This document shows, one piece after another, positions 21,249 through 31,905 of a stretch of DNA of 64,000 bases. The position numbers and the translations under genes are program-made. Under the pieces are notes generated by a model. That model searched no databases and was not told the DNA's origin. It saw only the letters and a list, made by a program, of their open reading frames with translations. Numbering within the stretch: the first letter of the stretch is position 1; every line of letters begins with the position of its first letter. The DNA is from Eriocheir sinensis. Its lineage: Eukaryota > Arthropoda > Malacostraca > Decapoda > Varunidae. The stretch spans positions 3,751,401 to 3,815,400 of the forward strand of contig NC_066544.1 of assembly GCF_024679095.1 (NCBI RefSeq), written 5' to 3'.

Positions 21249-22115
21249 GACTGGCATCCAACCATATCACTAATACTACTTAACACTAAATCTATACATA
21301 ACACTTTATCCTCTGCTACTACTACTCCTTCACTATTCATGTCGCTCTCGACCCACCCTAATGTCACTCCTCACCATTGTGGCCTCATAGTCCATTTTAG
21401 AGCGGGAGCCAGGGGGGTGGGGTTGGCAGCCTAGCTGGAAAGGTTACCAATTCAAACCCACATAGCAATGGTCCTTGTGTCTGCCCATGCATGAAAACTG
21501 AAGTCTGGGCCTGCAGTGGAGAACAAGGTCATGAGGACATGTCTAGCATTTATTAAGACCCTGACTTTGGTCCTGATCTGAACATCACGGTAGAGATGGC
21601 AGGATGGTCGCAAATGACTCCAATGCACAAGACAAACAACTTATATTCCAACAACATTTGGCAAATATTAACGTTTTGGTCTGTAAAAATGGTCATAGCT
21701 ATGTAATTGCTATAAAAAGATGCCATTTGCACCATATTTCTGAACTATGACCATTATTACAGACCAAACCGTTAACATTAGCCAAATGTTGTCGGAATAT
21801 AAATTGTTTGTCTTGTGCAGTGGAGTAGTTTGCGGCCATTCTGCCATCTCTACCGTGATGTTCAGATCAGGACCAAAGTCAGGGTCTTAATAAATGCTAT
21901 GGGGCTACAACTTTGACATGACCTCATGACCTTGTCCACCACTGCTGCCCGGCAGACTTTAGTTTTCATGCATGGGCAGACACAAGGACCATTGCTATGT
22001 GGGTTTGAATTGGTAACCTTTCCAGCTAGGCTGACCCCCCCTGGCTCCCGGTCAATATTGGAAATGTTGGAAGTTTATGGGCCAGTGTCTGGTTCCCCTG
22101 AGACATAGGATGGCC
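21249..22115 (-). mobile_element. Endonuclease-type LINE copy A (3' remnant with MITE)
   Basis: Read on the minus strand, the copy starts abruptly at about 22112, next to (ACT)n, with the C-terminal codons of the endonuclease region (AILCLRGTRH equivalent). It is interrupted by a palindromic MITE (21403-22050), resumes with the 3' UTR 'catagtcc...', and is cut at 21249 by the ERV LTR. The same 3' UTR blocks (gcatccaaccatatcactaa) are in copies B and C. Confidence 0.8.
21403..22050. mobile_element. Palindromic MITE (foldback element)
   Basis: The arm at 21403-21700 (cgggagccaggggggt, ctagctggaaaggttacc, tgtgtctgcccatgcatgaa, ...) is repeated as its reverse complement at about 21746-22050, leaving a short central loop. 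Host sequence on both sides resembles an imperfect 10-bp duplication: gtccatttta left, gtcaatattg right, and gtccatattg at the matching site near 22531 in copy B. That length suggests a Mutator-type family. No coding capacity. Confidence 0.85.
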
Positions 22116-22136
22116 ATCACTACTGCTACTACCACC

Positions 22137-22234
<98 letters not shown>

Positions 22235-22241
22235 TTCTACT

Positions 22242-22285
<44 letters not shown>

Positions 22286-22290
22286 AACAA
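22116..22290. repeat. (ACT)n microsatellite, 5' junction of copy A and tail of copy B
   Basis: Almost pure CTA/ACT triplets with short CCA and TTC variants. Its left edge abuts the truncated start of LINE copy A. Its right edge abuts the 3' terminus of copy B (cataaatgatacctcc). Confidence 0.95.
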
Positions 22291-22430
22291 CATAAATGAT
22301 ACCTCCACCCATGTTTATTTTCCCGACACATAATCATGGAGGGCTCCATAGCTTGGAGGTCATTAGCCCCAACTCTGTTCGCTAATGACTGTGGCATCCA
22401 ACCATATCACTAATACTACCTGACACTAAA

Positions 22431-23290
22431 TCACCCATCATCTATTACGTCTAGATCCCCCTTTCCTTCCCTACTCAAGTCACTCCCGACCCACCCTAAT
22501 GTCACTCTCCACCACTGTGGCTTCATAGTCCATATTGGAGATGTTGGTGGCTTTTGGGCCAGTGTCTGGTGCCCCTGAGACATAGGATGGCCGATCTGAG
22601 CAGGGAGAACGAGAGGCGACACCTCATCCAGGCGATAACGTGACTCCTTGGCTGATGCTAATTTTCTGAGATTAGTTCCGCGAGGCGTGCGTAGAAGCAT
22701 TGGGCCCTGGGACCCATCCCGCCGGATGTGGTGAAGACGAGGGGGGTGAAGCTGCCCTGATCCACATGTTGGATTCTTTCACCGTATGCCCTTGTCTTCT
22801 CCTGCTCGTTCCTGTGGTGGGCGGCTTGCAGGGGCAACTCACGGTGACAGGCAGCCATCGGGTCGAATATGCGGATGTCCATGAACGCCCGCTGTCCGCT
22901 CACCCAGAATCCGCGGGCACTTACATCAACCCGTGCCTCCTGTAAGGTATTGGCCGTCCTGAACCGAAGGTGTTCGCCGTCCAGGGGAAGCAGTGCCGGC
23001 TCGGTAGTGACGTCTTGGCATACCTCCCCGAGCATGCTGGCTGTCAGATCCCTCACTTCATCGTGTCGAATACAGACGAAGCCTCCTTTTTTACATGTCA
23101 TGGTGTGGGTGACATCATTTGGTGATCCACATGCACAGAGATCAGGCAGTCCCTCAATCGGCCAGCCATATCTCAGAGCAATGGCGTCGACAAATTCTTG
23201 TTTGTTGAGGCTGAAGCCCTTTGCTCTGATTGGTAATGACTTTAGCCAGTTAGAGGCGCCTGCCTCCTGTGCTGTGTGTATTTTCTACCC
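22431..23290 (-). pseudogene. CCHC finger and restriction-like endonuclease region, copy B
   Basis: From about 23290 the frame reads AQEAGASNWL, then FSLNKQEFVDAIALRYGWP, a CCHC finger CACGSPNDVTHTMTC, GFVCIRHDEVRDLTASML, and ARVDVSARGFW, then AFMDIRIFDPMAACHRE. It continues in a second phase from about 22700 to 22431. A frame change separates it from the RT. The Asp residues in ARVDV and MDIRIFD are candidates for the PD-(D/E)XK centre, which would nick the target DNA. Assignment is by the position and order of motifs. Confidence 0.65.
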
Positions 23291-23340
23291 ATTTCTGTGG
23301 ACAGGTGGTGTGTAAGACGGTCCAGCTCGTCTTTTTGGGC

Positions 23341-25110
23341 CTATTGCCTTTCTTCTGAGATTTTTCTTTTAATATCTCTTATTTCTGTTTGGTCTATCTC
23401 GCCCTCTGCCTCCTGAGCGATGATCCTGTTGATGAGTGACCTGGTAAGGCTGATGGAGTTTTGGTTCTCCTTATCAGCCAGCTTCTCAGGGTTGGTGATC
23501 CCCATCCCACCCAGTCTTGGGGGAAGTGCTAGCATATCCCTCTCCTCCTCCCCCAAAGCATGAGATTTCACTAGCACCGGCAAAAATACATTCTTGACGG
23601 CATTTTCCAGTGGTCGGAGGAGTGGACTGATGCCAGGGATGGTGCGCATCAAGAACGTCCACCGATGTTGGATGCCGTGGGTGTACGCTGAATAGGCAGC
23701 GTGTGGCTCAGTCTTGGCAATGGCAGACAAAGCTTCTATTTCCTTCACCCATTCAGCTACTTTGTCTCCCACGTACTCCTTCTTATATACCTCTGTCCCG
23801 ATCACTGCACCTAAGTGTCGTTGTCCGTCTTTTGTCACAATGACGCCACTTCCTCTAAAAGTTTCTGCGGCACGGTCATAATGTTCAGGTTTGACAATAA
23901 GGACAGACTTGGTGGCGTTAGGGATGTATCCTATCTCAGGGCCGGCGGTGTTCACAGTGTCCCACCACCCTTTTAAGTCTGAGATTTTACCAGCACCTGA
24001 GAGGTCATCCGCATAAGCCATCTGTTTCACCCGTGTTTCTGCGCACGCGATTTCATTTTGGAGGACTGATAGGCCCAGGGCGTACATAGCCATGGCTATT
24101 GGGTCACCTTGTGTTGTTCCCTCAGATGATTTTAACACTTTCACTTTTCCACTGTGGCTATTTATGTATAAGTCGGTCGGGTATGTATAGGTATTTTCGA
24201 CATACATAGCTAAGCTAGGGCACTTGGTTTTAATGTTGTGTATCATAGTCTTTCTATTTATTGTGTTGAAGGCATTTTTGGCGTCAACAAGAAGCACTGC
24301 TTCGCACTCCACGTGGTCGAATATCTCCCGCATGGCATGGACTGCTGCTTCTCCTCCTGCCTGCTGCCCCGCACAAACTTGGAGGTTCCCTGCTGCCATT
24401 CTCACATCTTCTTTGACGACAGCCATGATGCATTTGCCTACGATGCGCCGCAGGACTTCTCCGACTCCTATAGGCCTGCACCCCGGCCTCTTGTCCAGGG
24501 GAATGAGACGGCATGCCGTCAGGGCGTCCACATAGTGGCAGCTGGAGGAGGCGAGTTTTCTTGCCAGTGCTGCAATGGTGTTGCGCAAGTCACCAGCTGC
24601 ATTGCCAAAGTTGGCGCTGCTCAGCAAGCTTCGCCATGCCCGTGCATCAAGTCCTGAGGGCCCCGCGCTGCCACGAGTTTGGAGGGCCTTCTTCCACACC
24701 ATCTCTCCTGTTATCCTTTCGTATATAACTGGATTCGGTGGTTGGTGACATCCAGCCAGTCTCAGTCCCTTCAGGTCTCTCTGTGGAGGATGTTTTTCCT
24801 TGAGATGATTGATCGTGTCCCTGGTGAGTGGAAGCACACCCCGTGTGGAATTTTCTGACAAGGCTCGTGTTGCAGACGCAACATTGCCTTGTCGCATTTT
24901 GTTTGCAAACTTCCGGGCCCTGTCTTCTGTGGAGGTGTTGTTTTGTTGGGGTCCGGGGAGCCTCTCCTGTATGGCCCTAGCTTCTCCAAGGAGGGAATCT
25001 AACTCGGAAGTTTGCCACAAGGCAACTCGCCTTCTTAATGCCTCGATATTTTCGGCTTGTTTGATTTTTGGGTGTGCTTTTTGGAGGAAGAGATGGGGGA
25101 GAGTGAATAC
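23341..25110 (-). CDS. LINE reverse transcriptase (RLE-type), 5' truncated
   Basis: A continuous frame of about 590 codons starts at FTLPHLFLQKAHPKIKQAEN. RT blocks in order: RGSAGPSGLDARAWRSLL (finger region), LIPLDKRPGCRPIGVGEVLR, AVLLVDAKNAFNTINRKTMI (A box with catalytic Asp), SSEGTTQGDPIAMAMYAL (B box) and KQMAYADDLSGAG (C box, two catalytic Asp). The thumb continues to a stop at 23341 (KISEERQ). The open frame extends upstream through the (ACT)n as a meaningless poly-Val run, so no true start is present. The stop separates it from the endonuclease region. I have seen similar RTs only as unnamed proteins of marine invertebrates, so the clade name is inference. Confidence 0.8.
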   Translation of the reverse strand, partial: VFTLPHLFLQKAHPKIKQAENIEALRRRVALWQTSELDSLLGEARAIQERLPGPQQNNTSTEDRARKFANKMRQGNVASATRALSENSTRGVLPLTRDTINHLKEKHPPQRDLKGLRLAGCHQPPNPVIYERITGEMVWKKALQTRGSAGPSGLDARAWRSLLSSANFGNAAGDLRNTIAALARKLASSSCHYVDALTACRLIPLDKRPGCRPIGVGEVLRRIVGKCIMAVVKEDVRMAAGNLQVCAGQQAGGEAAVHAMREIFDHVECEAVLLVDAKNAFNTINRKTMIHNIKTKCPSLAMYVENTYTYPTDLYINSHSGKVKVLKSSEGTTQGDPIAMAMYALGLSVLQNEIACAETRVKQMAYADDLSGAGKISDLKGWWDTVNTAGPEIGYIPNATKSVLIVKPEHYDRAAETFRGSGVIVTKDGQRHLGAVIGTEVYKKEYVGDKVAEWVKEIEALSAIAKTEPHAAYSAYTHGIQHRWTFLMRTIPGISPLLRPLENAVKNVFLPVLVKSHALGEEERDMLALPPRLGGMGITNPEKLADKENQNSISLTRSLINRIIAQEAEGEIDQTEIRDIKRKISEERQ

Positions 25111-25412
25111 AACTACTACTACTACTACTACTACTACTGCTGCTACTACTACTACTACTACTACTACTACCACTGCTGCTGCTACTACTACTACTACCAC
25201 TACTACACCTACTACTACTACTACTACTACTACTACTTTCACGACTACTTCTACTAACACTAATTCTACTACTACTAGTAATACTACTACTACTGCCACT
25301 TTTACTACTACTACTACACCTACTACTACTACTACCGCCACTACTACTAATATTATTACTACTACTACCACTACTACTACTATTACTACTAAGACTGCTA
25401 CTACTCCTATAC
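25111..25412. repeat. (ACT)n microsatellite between LINE copies B and C
   Basis: ACT/CTA triplets with interspersed GCT, ACC and ATT variants. It is simultaneously the 3' tail of copy C and the 5' junction of copy B (both minus strand). Confidence 0.95.
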
Positions 25413-26375
25413 ATAAATGATACTTCCACCCATGTTTATTTTCCCGACACATAATCTTGGAGGTCATTAGCCCCAACTATGTTCGCTAATGACTGTGGCA
25501 TCCAACCATATCACTAATACTACCTGACACTAAATCACCTATCATCTATTACGTCTAGATCCCCCTTTCCTTCCCTACTCAAGTCACTCCCGACCCACCC
25601 TAATGTCACTCTCCACCACTGTGGCTTCATAGTCCATATTGGAGATGTTGGTGGCTTTTGGGCCAGATTGTCTGGTGCCCCTGAGACATAGGATGGCCGA
25701 CCTGAGCAGGGAGAACGAGAGGCGACACCTCATCCAGGCGACAACGTGACTCCTTGGCTGATGCTTCTTTTCTGAGCTTAGTTCCGCGAGGCGTGCGTAG
25801 AAGCATTGGGCCCTGGGACCCATCCCGCCGGATGTGGTGAAGACGAGGGGGGTGAAGCTGCCTTGATCCACATGTTGGATTCTTTCACCGTATGCCCTTG
25901 TCTTCTCCTGCTCGTTCCTGTGGTGGGCGGCTTGCAGGGGCAGCTCACGGTGACAGGCAGCCATCGGGTCGAATATGCGGATGTCCATGAACGCCGCTGT
26001 CCGCGCACCCAGAATCCGCAGGCACACATCAACCCGTGCCTCCTGTGAGGTATTGGCTGTCCTGTACCGAAGGTGTTCGCCGTCCAGGGGAAGCAGTGCC
26101 GGCTCGGTAGTGACGTCTTGGCATACCTCCCCGAGCATGCTGGCTGTCAGATCCCTCACTTCATCGTGTCGAATACAGACGAAGCCTCCTTTTTTACATG
26201 TTATGGTGTGGGTGACATCATTTGGTGATCCACATGCACAGAGATCAGGCAGTCCCTCAATCGGCCAGCCATATCTCAGAGCAATGGCGTCGACAAATTC
26301 TAGTTTGTTGAGGCTGAAGCCTTTTGCTCTGATTGTTAATGACGTTAGCCAGTTAGAGGCGCCTGCCTCCTGTGC
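25413..26375 (-). mobile_element. Endonuclease-type LINE copy C (5' truncated)
   Basis: Only the endonuclease region and 3' UTR are present. It is truncated at 26375 (in AQEAGAS) where (ACT)n starts, and ends in 'cataaatgatacttcc' next to (ACT)n at 25412. It is very similar to copy B along its length. Confidence 0.8.
25584..26375 (-). CDS. CCHC finger and restriction-like endonuclease region, copy C (open)
   Basis: One uninterrupted frame of about 264 codons. The finger CACGSPNDVTHTITC (C-x-C-x7-H-x4-C) is followed by GGFVCIRHDEVRDLTASML, GEHLRYRTANTSQEARVDV, AAFMDIRIFDPMAACHRE, KTRAYGERIQHVDQGSFTPL and VVAWMRCRLSFSLLRSAILC, ending at 25584. This is the order expected of the C-terminal CCHC and PD-(D/E)XK-like domain of target-specific LINEs. 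The RT is missing and the frame is only read from upstream microsatellite, so it is probably not expressed. Unlike copy B, no frameshift interrupts it. Confidence 0.7.
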   Translation of the reverse strand, partial: AQEAGASNWLTSLTIRAKGFSLNKLEFVDAIALRYGWPIEGLPDLCACGSPNDVTHTITCKKGGFVCIRHDEVRDLTASMLGEVCQDVTTEPALLPLDGEHLRYRTANTSQEARVDVCLRILGARTAAFMDIRIFDPMAACHRELPLQAAHHRNEQEKTRAYGERIQHVDQGSFTPLVFTTSGGMGPRAQCFYARLAELSSEKKHQPRSHVVAWMRCRLSFSLLRSAILCLRGTRQSGPKATNISNMDYEATVVESDIRVGRE

Positions 26376-26459
26376 TACTACTACTACTACTGCTACTGCT
26401 ACTGCTACTACTATTATTATCACGACTACTTCTACTAACACTAATTCTTCTACTACTAG

Positions 26460-26499
<40 letters not shown>

Positions 26500-26570
26500 G
26501 CCACTTTTACTACTACTACTTCTACACCTACTATTACTACTACTACTACTACCACCACTACAACTAATAT

Positions 26571-26620
<50 letters not shown>
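26376..26620. repeat. (ACT)n microsatellite at 5' junction of LINE copy C
   Basis: Imperfect ACT/CTA triplets. The flank beyond 26620 (ctctaaccgctgttcc) is not LINE sequence, so this is the outer boundary of the cluster. A short (GAG)n follows at about 26720-26742. Confidence 0.95.
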
Positions 26621-26623
<3 letters not shown>

Positions 26624-26827
26624 TAACCGCTGTTCCTACCACTATCATTAAACAATTACTACATTTTTTTATCACTATTACTACTAATACTAACGGAATA
26701 GAATTGCGTAGTCTATTTGAGGAGGAGGAGGAGGAGGAGGAGAAAAATACGAAAAAGGAGGAACTGGAAAGGAAAAGGAGAGACAGCTGGTTGGGTGAGG
26801 TATGAGTGCGATGAATCTGCACAGATA

Positions 26828-27755
26828 CTTTGATAACATAAGAACATTAATACGTTAGAAGTCTGCAAGATGCAGGTTGGTCTATACAAGGCAGCTCATG
26901 TACGTAAGCCTAACTCCACCTAACGTTACTATCCATGCATTTATCCAGCCTCTTCTTGAATGTATCTATGGTATTGGCATCCACGACATGACTGCCAAGA
27001 ATGTTCCACTCATCCACCACTCTATTGGTAAACCAATTCTTGCCTATGTCTTTGTTGAATCTGAATTTATCTAGCTTAAAGTCGTTTCTACGTGTCCTGC
27101 CTGGTTCTTTTACAAACAAAATCATATTAACATCCCCTTTATTAAAGCCCTTCATTCATTTCTAAACCTAGATCAAGTCTCCGCGTAACCTTCGCCTTTC
27201 TAGAGAGTGTAGATTTAAATCCTTCAGTCTATCCTCATAATACAAGTTTCTCACTCCTTAAATAACTTTTATCATCGTCCTATGTAGAGATTTTAACATT
27301 TTGATATCCATTCTATGGCAGGGTGACCAGAACTAAACCGCATAATCGAGATGAAGTCTGACTAGTGCTAAGTAAAGTTTGAGGATGACTTCAGCGCTCC
27401 TATTGCTTACGCTCCTAGAGATGAAATACAGTAACATGTTTGCACGCTTTTACTTTGAATGCATTAAGCCCTAGGACGGAGGCCAGTGCTCATTAAGACT
27501 CCAAAGTCTCTCTCACCCTCTCACGGACCTGCTCAGCGGAGTGTCATTTAACGAGTAATTGTGTGAGGGGTTATTCCTACCTACACTCAGAATACTACAC
27601 TTCCCAACATTGAATTTTATCTGCCACTTTCCCACCCAGTCATATAGTTTGTCTAGCTAATCCTGGAGAACGCTAGCGTCCTGGTCTGATTAGATTACTC
27701 TACCAATCTTAGCATCATCTGGGAACCTACTGACATCACTGTTCATTCCTGAACA
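26828..27755 (-). mobile_element. CR1-like LINE 3' end
   Basis: On the minus strand it begins near 27755 with SRFPDDAKIGRVI, the FADD-box region with Ala changed to Pro. It continues LDKLYDWVGKWQIKFNVGKC, then the 'RDFGVL' block and the thumb. It ends FNKDIGKNWFTNRVVDEWN and IDTFKKRLDKCMDSN, followed by the 3' tail with 'cataagaac' near 26835. Frameshifts and stops are present. It is the same subfamily as 11570-12237. Confidence 0.8.
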
Positions 27756-27871
27756 AACACAGTGCCACACAAGACTCACTGAGACACGCAAACACAGTGT
27801 GACACTCCCCACTGGATTACTCACCACCCTGTGGATTACTCACCGCCTTTTTGGATTACTCTGCTCTCCTG

Positions 27872-28113
27872 TGCAGTGAGTTCCCATCAACAGTTCAGTG
27901 CAGTGAGTTCCCATCAACATTTCAGTGCAGTGAGTTCCCATCAACAGTTCAGTGCAGTGAGTTCCCATCAACAGTTCAGTGCAGTGAGTTCCCATCAACA
28001 GTTCAGTGCAGTGAGTTCCCATCAACAGTTCAGTGCAGTGAGTTCCCATCAACAGTTCAGTGCAGTGAGTTCCCATCAACAGTTCAGTGCAGTGAGTTCC
28101 CATCAACAGTTAG
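27872..28113. repeat. 27-bp minisatellite, about nine units
   Basis: Tandem units of 'cagtgagttcccatcaacag' plus 'ttcagtg'. Because 27 is divisible by three and the unit lacks stops, long open frames appear on both strands (AVSSHQQFS and MGTHCTELL repeats). One unit differs (acattt for acagtt). Short 'ggattactc' repeats lie just upstream. Confidence 0.95.
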
Positions 28114-29799
28114 TGTCACAATGTTACATACTAAGCGTGCAGTGTTGTGTTACAGTACCTTCTTGGGCACTTGTTACGTCACCAGTGTCGTAACACTGGT
28201 GTGGTCAAGGGGTCTTGGGAAAGTTACAAAAAAAAAAAAAATTGGGTTGGTTAGGCGTCAAAACACCAAGTTCTTTTCCCCTTAACCGAACAACAATAAA
28301 ATGAAAATGAATAACTTAAAACAAAGGAAATGGTAAAACGGAAACGCAAAATTAATACAAAGATAATATATTTACAAAAAATTATAAAATAAAAGTACAG
28401 CCCAAGATTGCCTTAGCAAAACACACTCCTTTAAACACGAAATGTATACTACTCAACGAAAAAGCACAACCACTATTGAAAACACGTGGGCTGGGAGGCA
28501 GCGCGTAACACTAGGCAAAAGCGTGATAAACACGAGCACTAAAGGATAGCACACGAAAACACACACACCAAAAACCTTACCTTAAAACAGTAACGGCCCT
28601 TCCTCCGTCCATAAAAGAAAAGTAAATAAAAACACGCACGCCGACGGCGTGAAACGACTTGCTGAAGGCACAACGGACGTGGAGAGGAGGAAGGCCCGGG
28701 CCTACCTCGCTCGACTGTCGACGATACAGGAAAAACCCGCTGCTTCTTCTTCTTCTTTGGGGATTTACCCCCTAAATAGGAGGAACGGGCCTTTGTCAAA
28801 AGCGACGGCCCGTCGCAGGTGGGAACCCGCCGGCTGGCGTGCCGGCGGGTGTAGGGACGCCTCCGTCGCCGCCACAGCCACGGGTAACAGCCGGCGAGCA
28901 GCGACGGAGGCACGGGCAGGCGCCCAGTAGACCCCCGTAGCGGTACTCGTGCGAGCAACCGACCGGTCGACTTGACTGCGGAGGGGTGGCCCAAAGCGAG
29001 GATGACCCCACGGGTCCATCTCGCCTCCGCAGAAGGGCCACCCGGCTGCTCGCCCGAGGAGTGCTGGCGTTCCACTGAATCGCTTCTGACCCGGGTCATT
29101 GCTTAAATGGGCTGTCCGCCGCCCTCGCCGCTCCGAGAGCGGGCTGCCAGACGTCGCCGGCGGGGCGGGACAAAAACTTCCCCACGACAACTCAAAATAC
29201 ATAAATATCCTAACCTAAACATAAAATAAAATATACATAATGTCATGATATTAAATGACGGGCAGGAAATACAAAAGGGAAGAACACCCCGAGGTAACAA
29301 CGACCTAGCCTAGGTCACCGCGTGGGTGATTGCTATGGCCCAGAACAAGGAGGCCGAATGGAAAATTCCAGGACCAGTCCCGTCGTTACTATACCTCTCC
29401 TCCAAACCGGAAATAGCCGGTTCGCTGAGCCACAACTCACAATACATATTTTACATACAATACATAAATATCCAATCCTAAACATAAAAGGAAATATACA
29501 TAATGTTATACAATACTCAGAAACGGGCAGGAGAAATGTAAATGAAGAGAACAGCCCGGCAACATTGACCCAGGCTGAGGAATTTCCAGGAACCCTGGGT
29601 GGTAACTAGGCCTCGCTCCCATAAAAACTGGAAATATCCAGTTCATGCTGGATCGGCGTGGGTGGAAATACCACAGAACAAAGGGTCACACAGCAGGCCA
29701 AGTGGGTGACCCCACCGTGTCGGTAAAAGAATAAATAAATGAAGGGCGGGTAACACACTGTGGTTCGCTCCCTGAGCCACTGAGGCCACTGGCACATAC
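28114..29799. other. Unassigned block with GC-rich core and a diverged duplication
   Basis: 28640-29180 is GC-rich with several short hairpins (e.g. 'ggtgggaacccgccgg'), and its overlapping open frames have no recognisable domain. 29190-29320 and 29430-29600 are diverged direct copies, sharing 'cataaatatcc', 'ctaaacataaaa', 'atatacataatgt' and 'cgggcagg'. It may be the 5' part of the LTR3 element that follows, but I cannot show an LTR here. Confidence 0.4.
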
Positions 29800-30165
29800 C
29801 AGCGCAGCCTCTTCGGCGTTAAGGACGACTTGCAGCCTGACGCCGTCGCCAAGTTAGTAGACGACTTCATGGCGACTCTACCTGGACCTTCAACTTCTTC
29901 AGTGTCTTCCGTCGCTTCCCAGGACACCACTCAACTTGATCAACTCATCAAACAAGTTTCCCTGCTCGCGACGAAGGTCACCTCTCTTCAGAAGCAGCTC
30001 CAGGACCGCCACCGCTCTCGCTCCCCCACTCTTCACCGACGCCAGCGCCATTTCCGTTCGAGGAGCCCAGGCCTTTGTTGGTACCACCACAACTTCGGCG
30101 ACAAGGCCTCGAAATGTGCCGCCCCGTGTACATACAAGGCGCCAAACTTCAACGGCGAGTATTAG
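29800..30165 (+). pseudogene. gag-like fragment of LTR retrotransposon (LTR3, copy A)
   Basis: The frame reads SLFGVKDDLQPDAVAKLVDD, a coiled-coil-like stretch QLDQLIKQVSLLATKVTSLQ, an Arg/Ser-rich segment, and a terminal CWYHHNFGDKASKCAAPC motif. This W-Y-H-x-x-F-G-x-x-A-x-x-C-x-x-P-C finger is typical of Gag proteins of arthropod LTR retrotransposons. A stop follows at 30163. The rest of gag and all of pol are replaced by a minisatellite and an LTR. Confidence 0.7.
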
Positions 30166-30460
30166 TGCAGCATAATGCGCGTCACCAACGCGCAACTCAA
30201 CTCAGGTCAATTCAACGCAGCTCAACTCAGTGCAATGGAACTCAACGGAACTCACCGCGCAACTCACGACGCAACTGAACGCGCAACTCCCCGCACAACT
30301 CAACGCAACTCACCGCGCAACCCAACGTAACACACCGCGCAACTCACCGCGCAACTTACCGCAACGCAACTCACCTCAACGCAACTCACCGCGCACCGCA
30401 ACGCAACGCAACGCAACTCAACGCAACTCAGCGCAACGCAACTCAACGCAACACCGTCCG
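30166..30460 (+). repeat. Degenerate GCAACTCA minisatellite inside LTR3 element
   Basis: Repeated 'caactcaccgcgcaactca', 'aacgcaactca' and 'gcaacgcaact' units lie between the gag fragment and the polypurine tract. A related array, in opposite orientation, occupies the same position in the second LTR3 copy (about 51700-51830). Confidence 0.85.
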
Positions 30461-30524
30461 TGCCACAACGCCCCTGCACCAGGAAGATTTCGTTCCTCCT
30501 TCCTCGTCACTAGGGGGGAAGTAT

Positions 30525-30860
30525 TAGTAGCAGTCACCGCTAAAGCCGTGTGCTCTTCTCCCCCGTGACTCAATGAAAATGGGTGCGGCAGCACATACTT
30601 CTTTATTTTATTATTGTGCTCTATGTTGTCCCGTGGCTTCCTCATTTTTAACCTTTCTTGATAATTGTTTATCTTCAACTCTCTGTCCACGTCCTCCTAT
30701 TGTTCTCTTATACATTTTGTACACCACATACACGAACACTTTAATGTCATTTACACTACACAACATTCACATACACGCATATACACTTAACCACGTCTTT
30801 TATGTATTTTGTCTGTCTTAATGACCTCTATATATTTTTGTGAATAAACAACCTTGACGG
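30525..30860 (+). repeat. LTR3, 3' LTR of copy A
   Basis: It is preceded by a polypurine tract 'aggggggaag' (30512-30521). It begins '(t)agtagcagtcaccgct' and matches the minus-strand LTRs starting at 51618 and 53084. A candidate polyadenylation signal AATAAA is at about 30842. The 3' boundary is uncertain. Confidence 0.7.
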
Positions 30861-30974
30861 GTATTGGTTTTTCCTTTACCCGTGGTCCGACTAGCAGTTT
30901 GAGCACTCACTAAACACTAACAAACCTAGCTCTCCCCCAATGTCTAGCTCCCCAATCATATTCGCGTTGCTACC

Positions 30975-31890
<916 letters not shown>

Positions 31891-31905
31891 AATAGTTAAG
31901 ACTAA

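Larger units (their letters stand above)
22291..25110 (-). mobile_element. Endonuclease-type LINE copy B (RT plus CCHC/endonuclease)
   Basis: On the minus strand it runs from a truncated start at 25110, next to (ACT)n, through RT and the endonuclease region to a 3' UTR. The 3' end is 'tgtcgggaaaataaacatgg ... atcatttatg', followed by another AGT tract. Copy C repeats its 3' half almost identically. The combination of an RT with a downstream C-x-C-x7-H-x4-C finger and a PD-(D/E)XK-like region is the plan of R2/R4/NeSL-type LINEs. Confidence 0.75.

Noticed and set aside
25111..25476. N-terminal 120 codons (poly-Val) of the long minus-strand open frame ending at 23341
   Set aside because: They are translation of the (ACT)n array and the preceding LINE 3' end; the RT part only begins at 25110.
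27872..28113. CRISPR array
   Set aside because: Units are contiguous without unique spacers, and the sequence is eukaryotic.
27831..28285. Repeat-protein open frames (AVSSHQQFS, SEFPSTVQC, MGTHCTELL)
   Set aside because: All arise from the 27-bp minisatellite on both strands; no signal or domain supports a gene.
28539..29202. Overlapping open frames of 81-186 codons in the GC-rich block
   Set aside because: GC-rich DNA lacks stops by chance; the frames overlap on both strands and show no domain.
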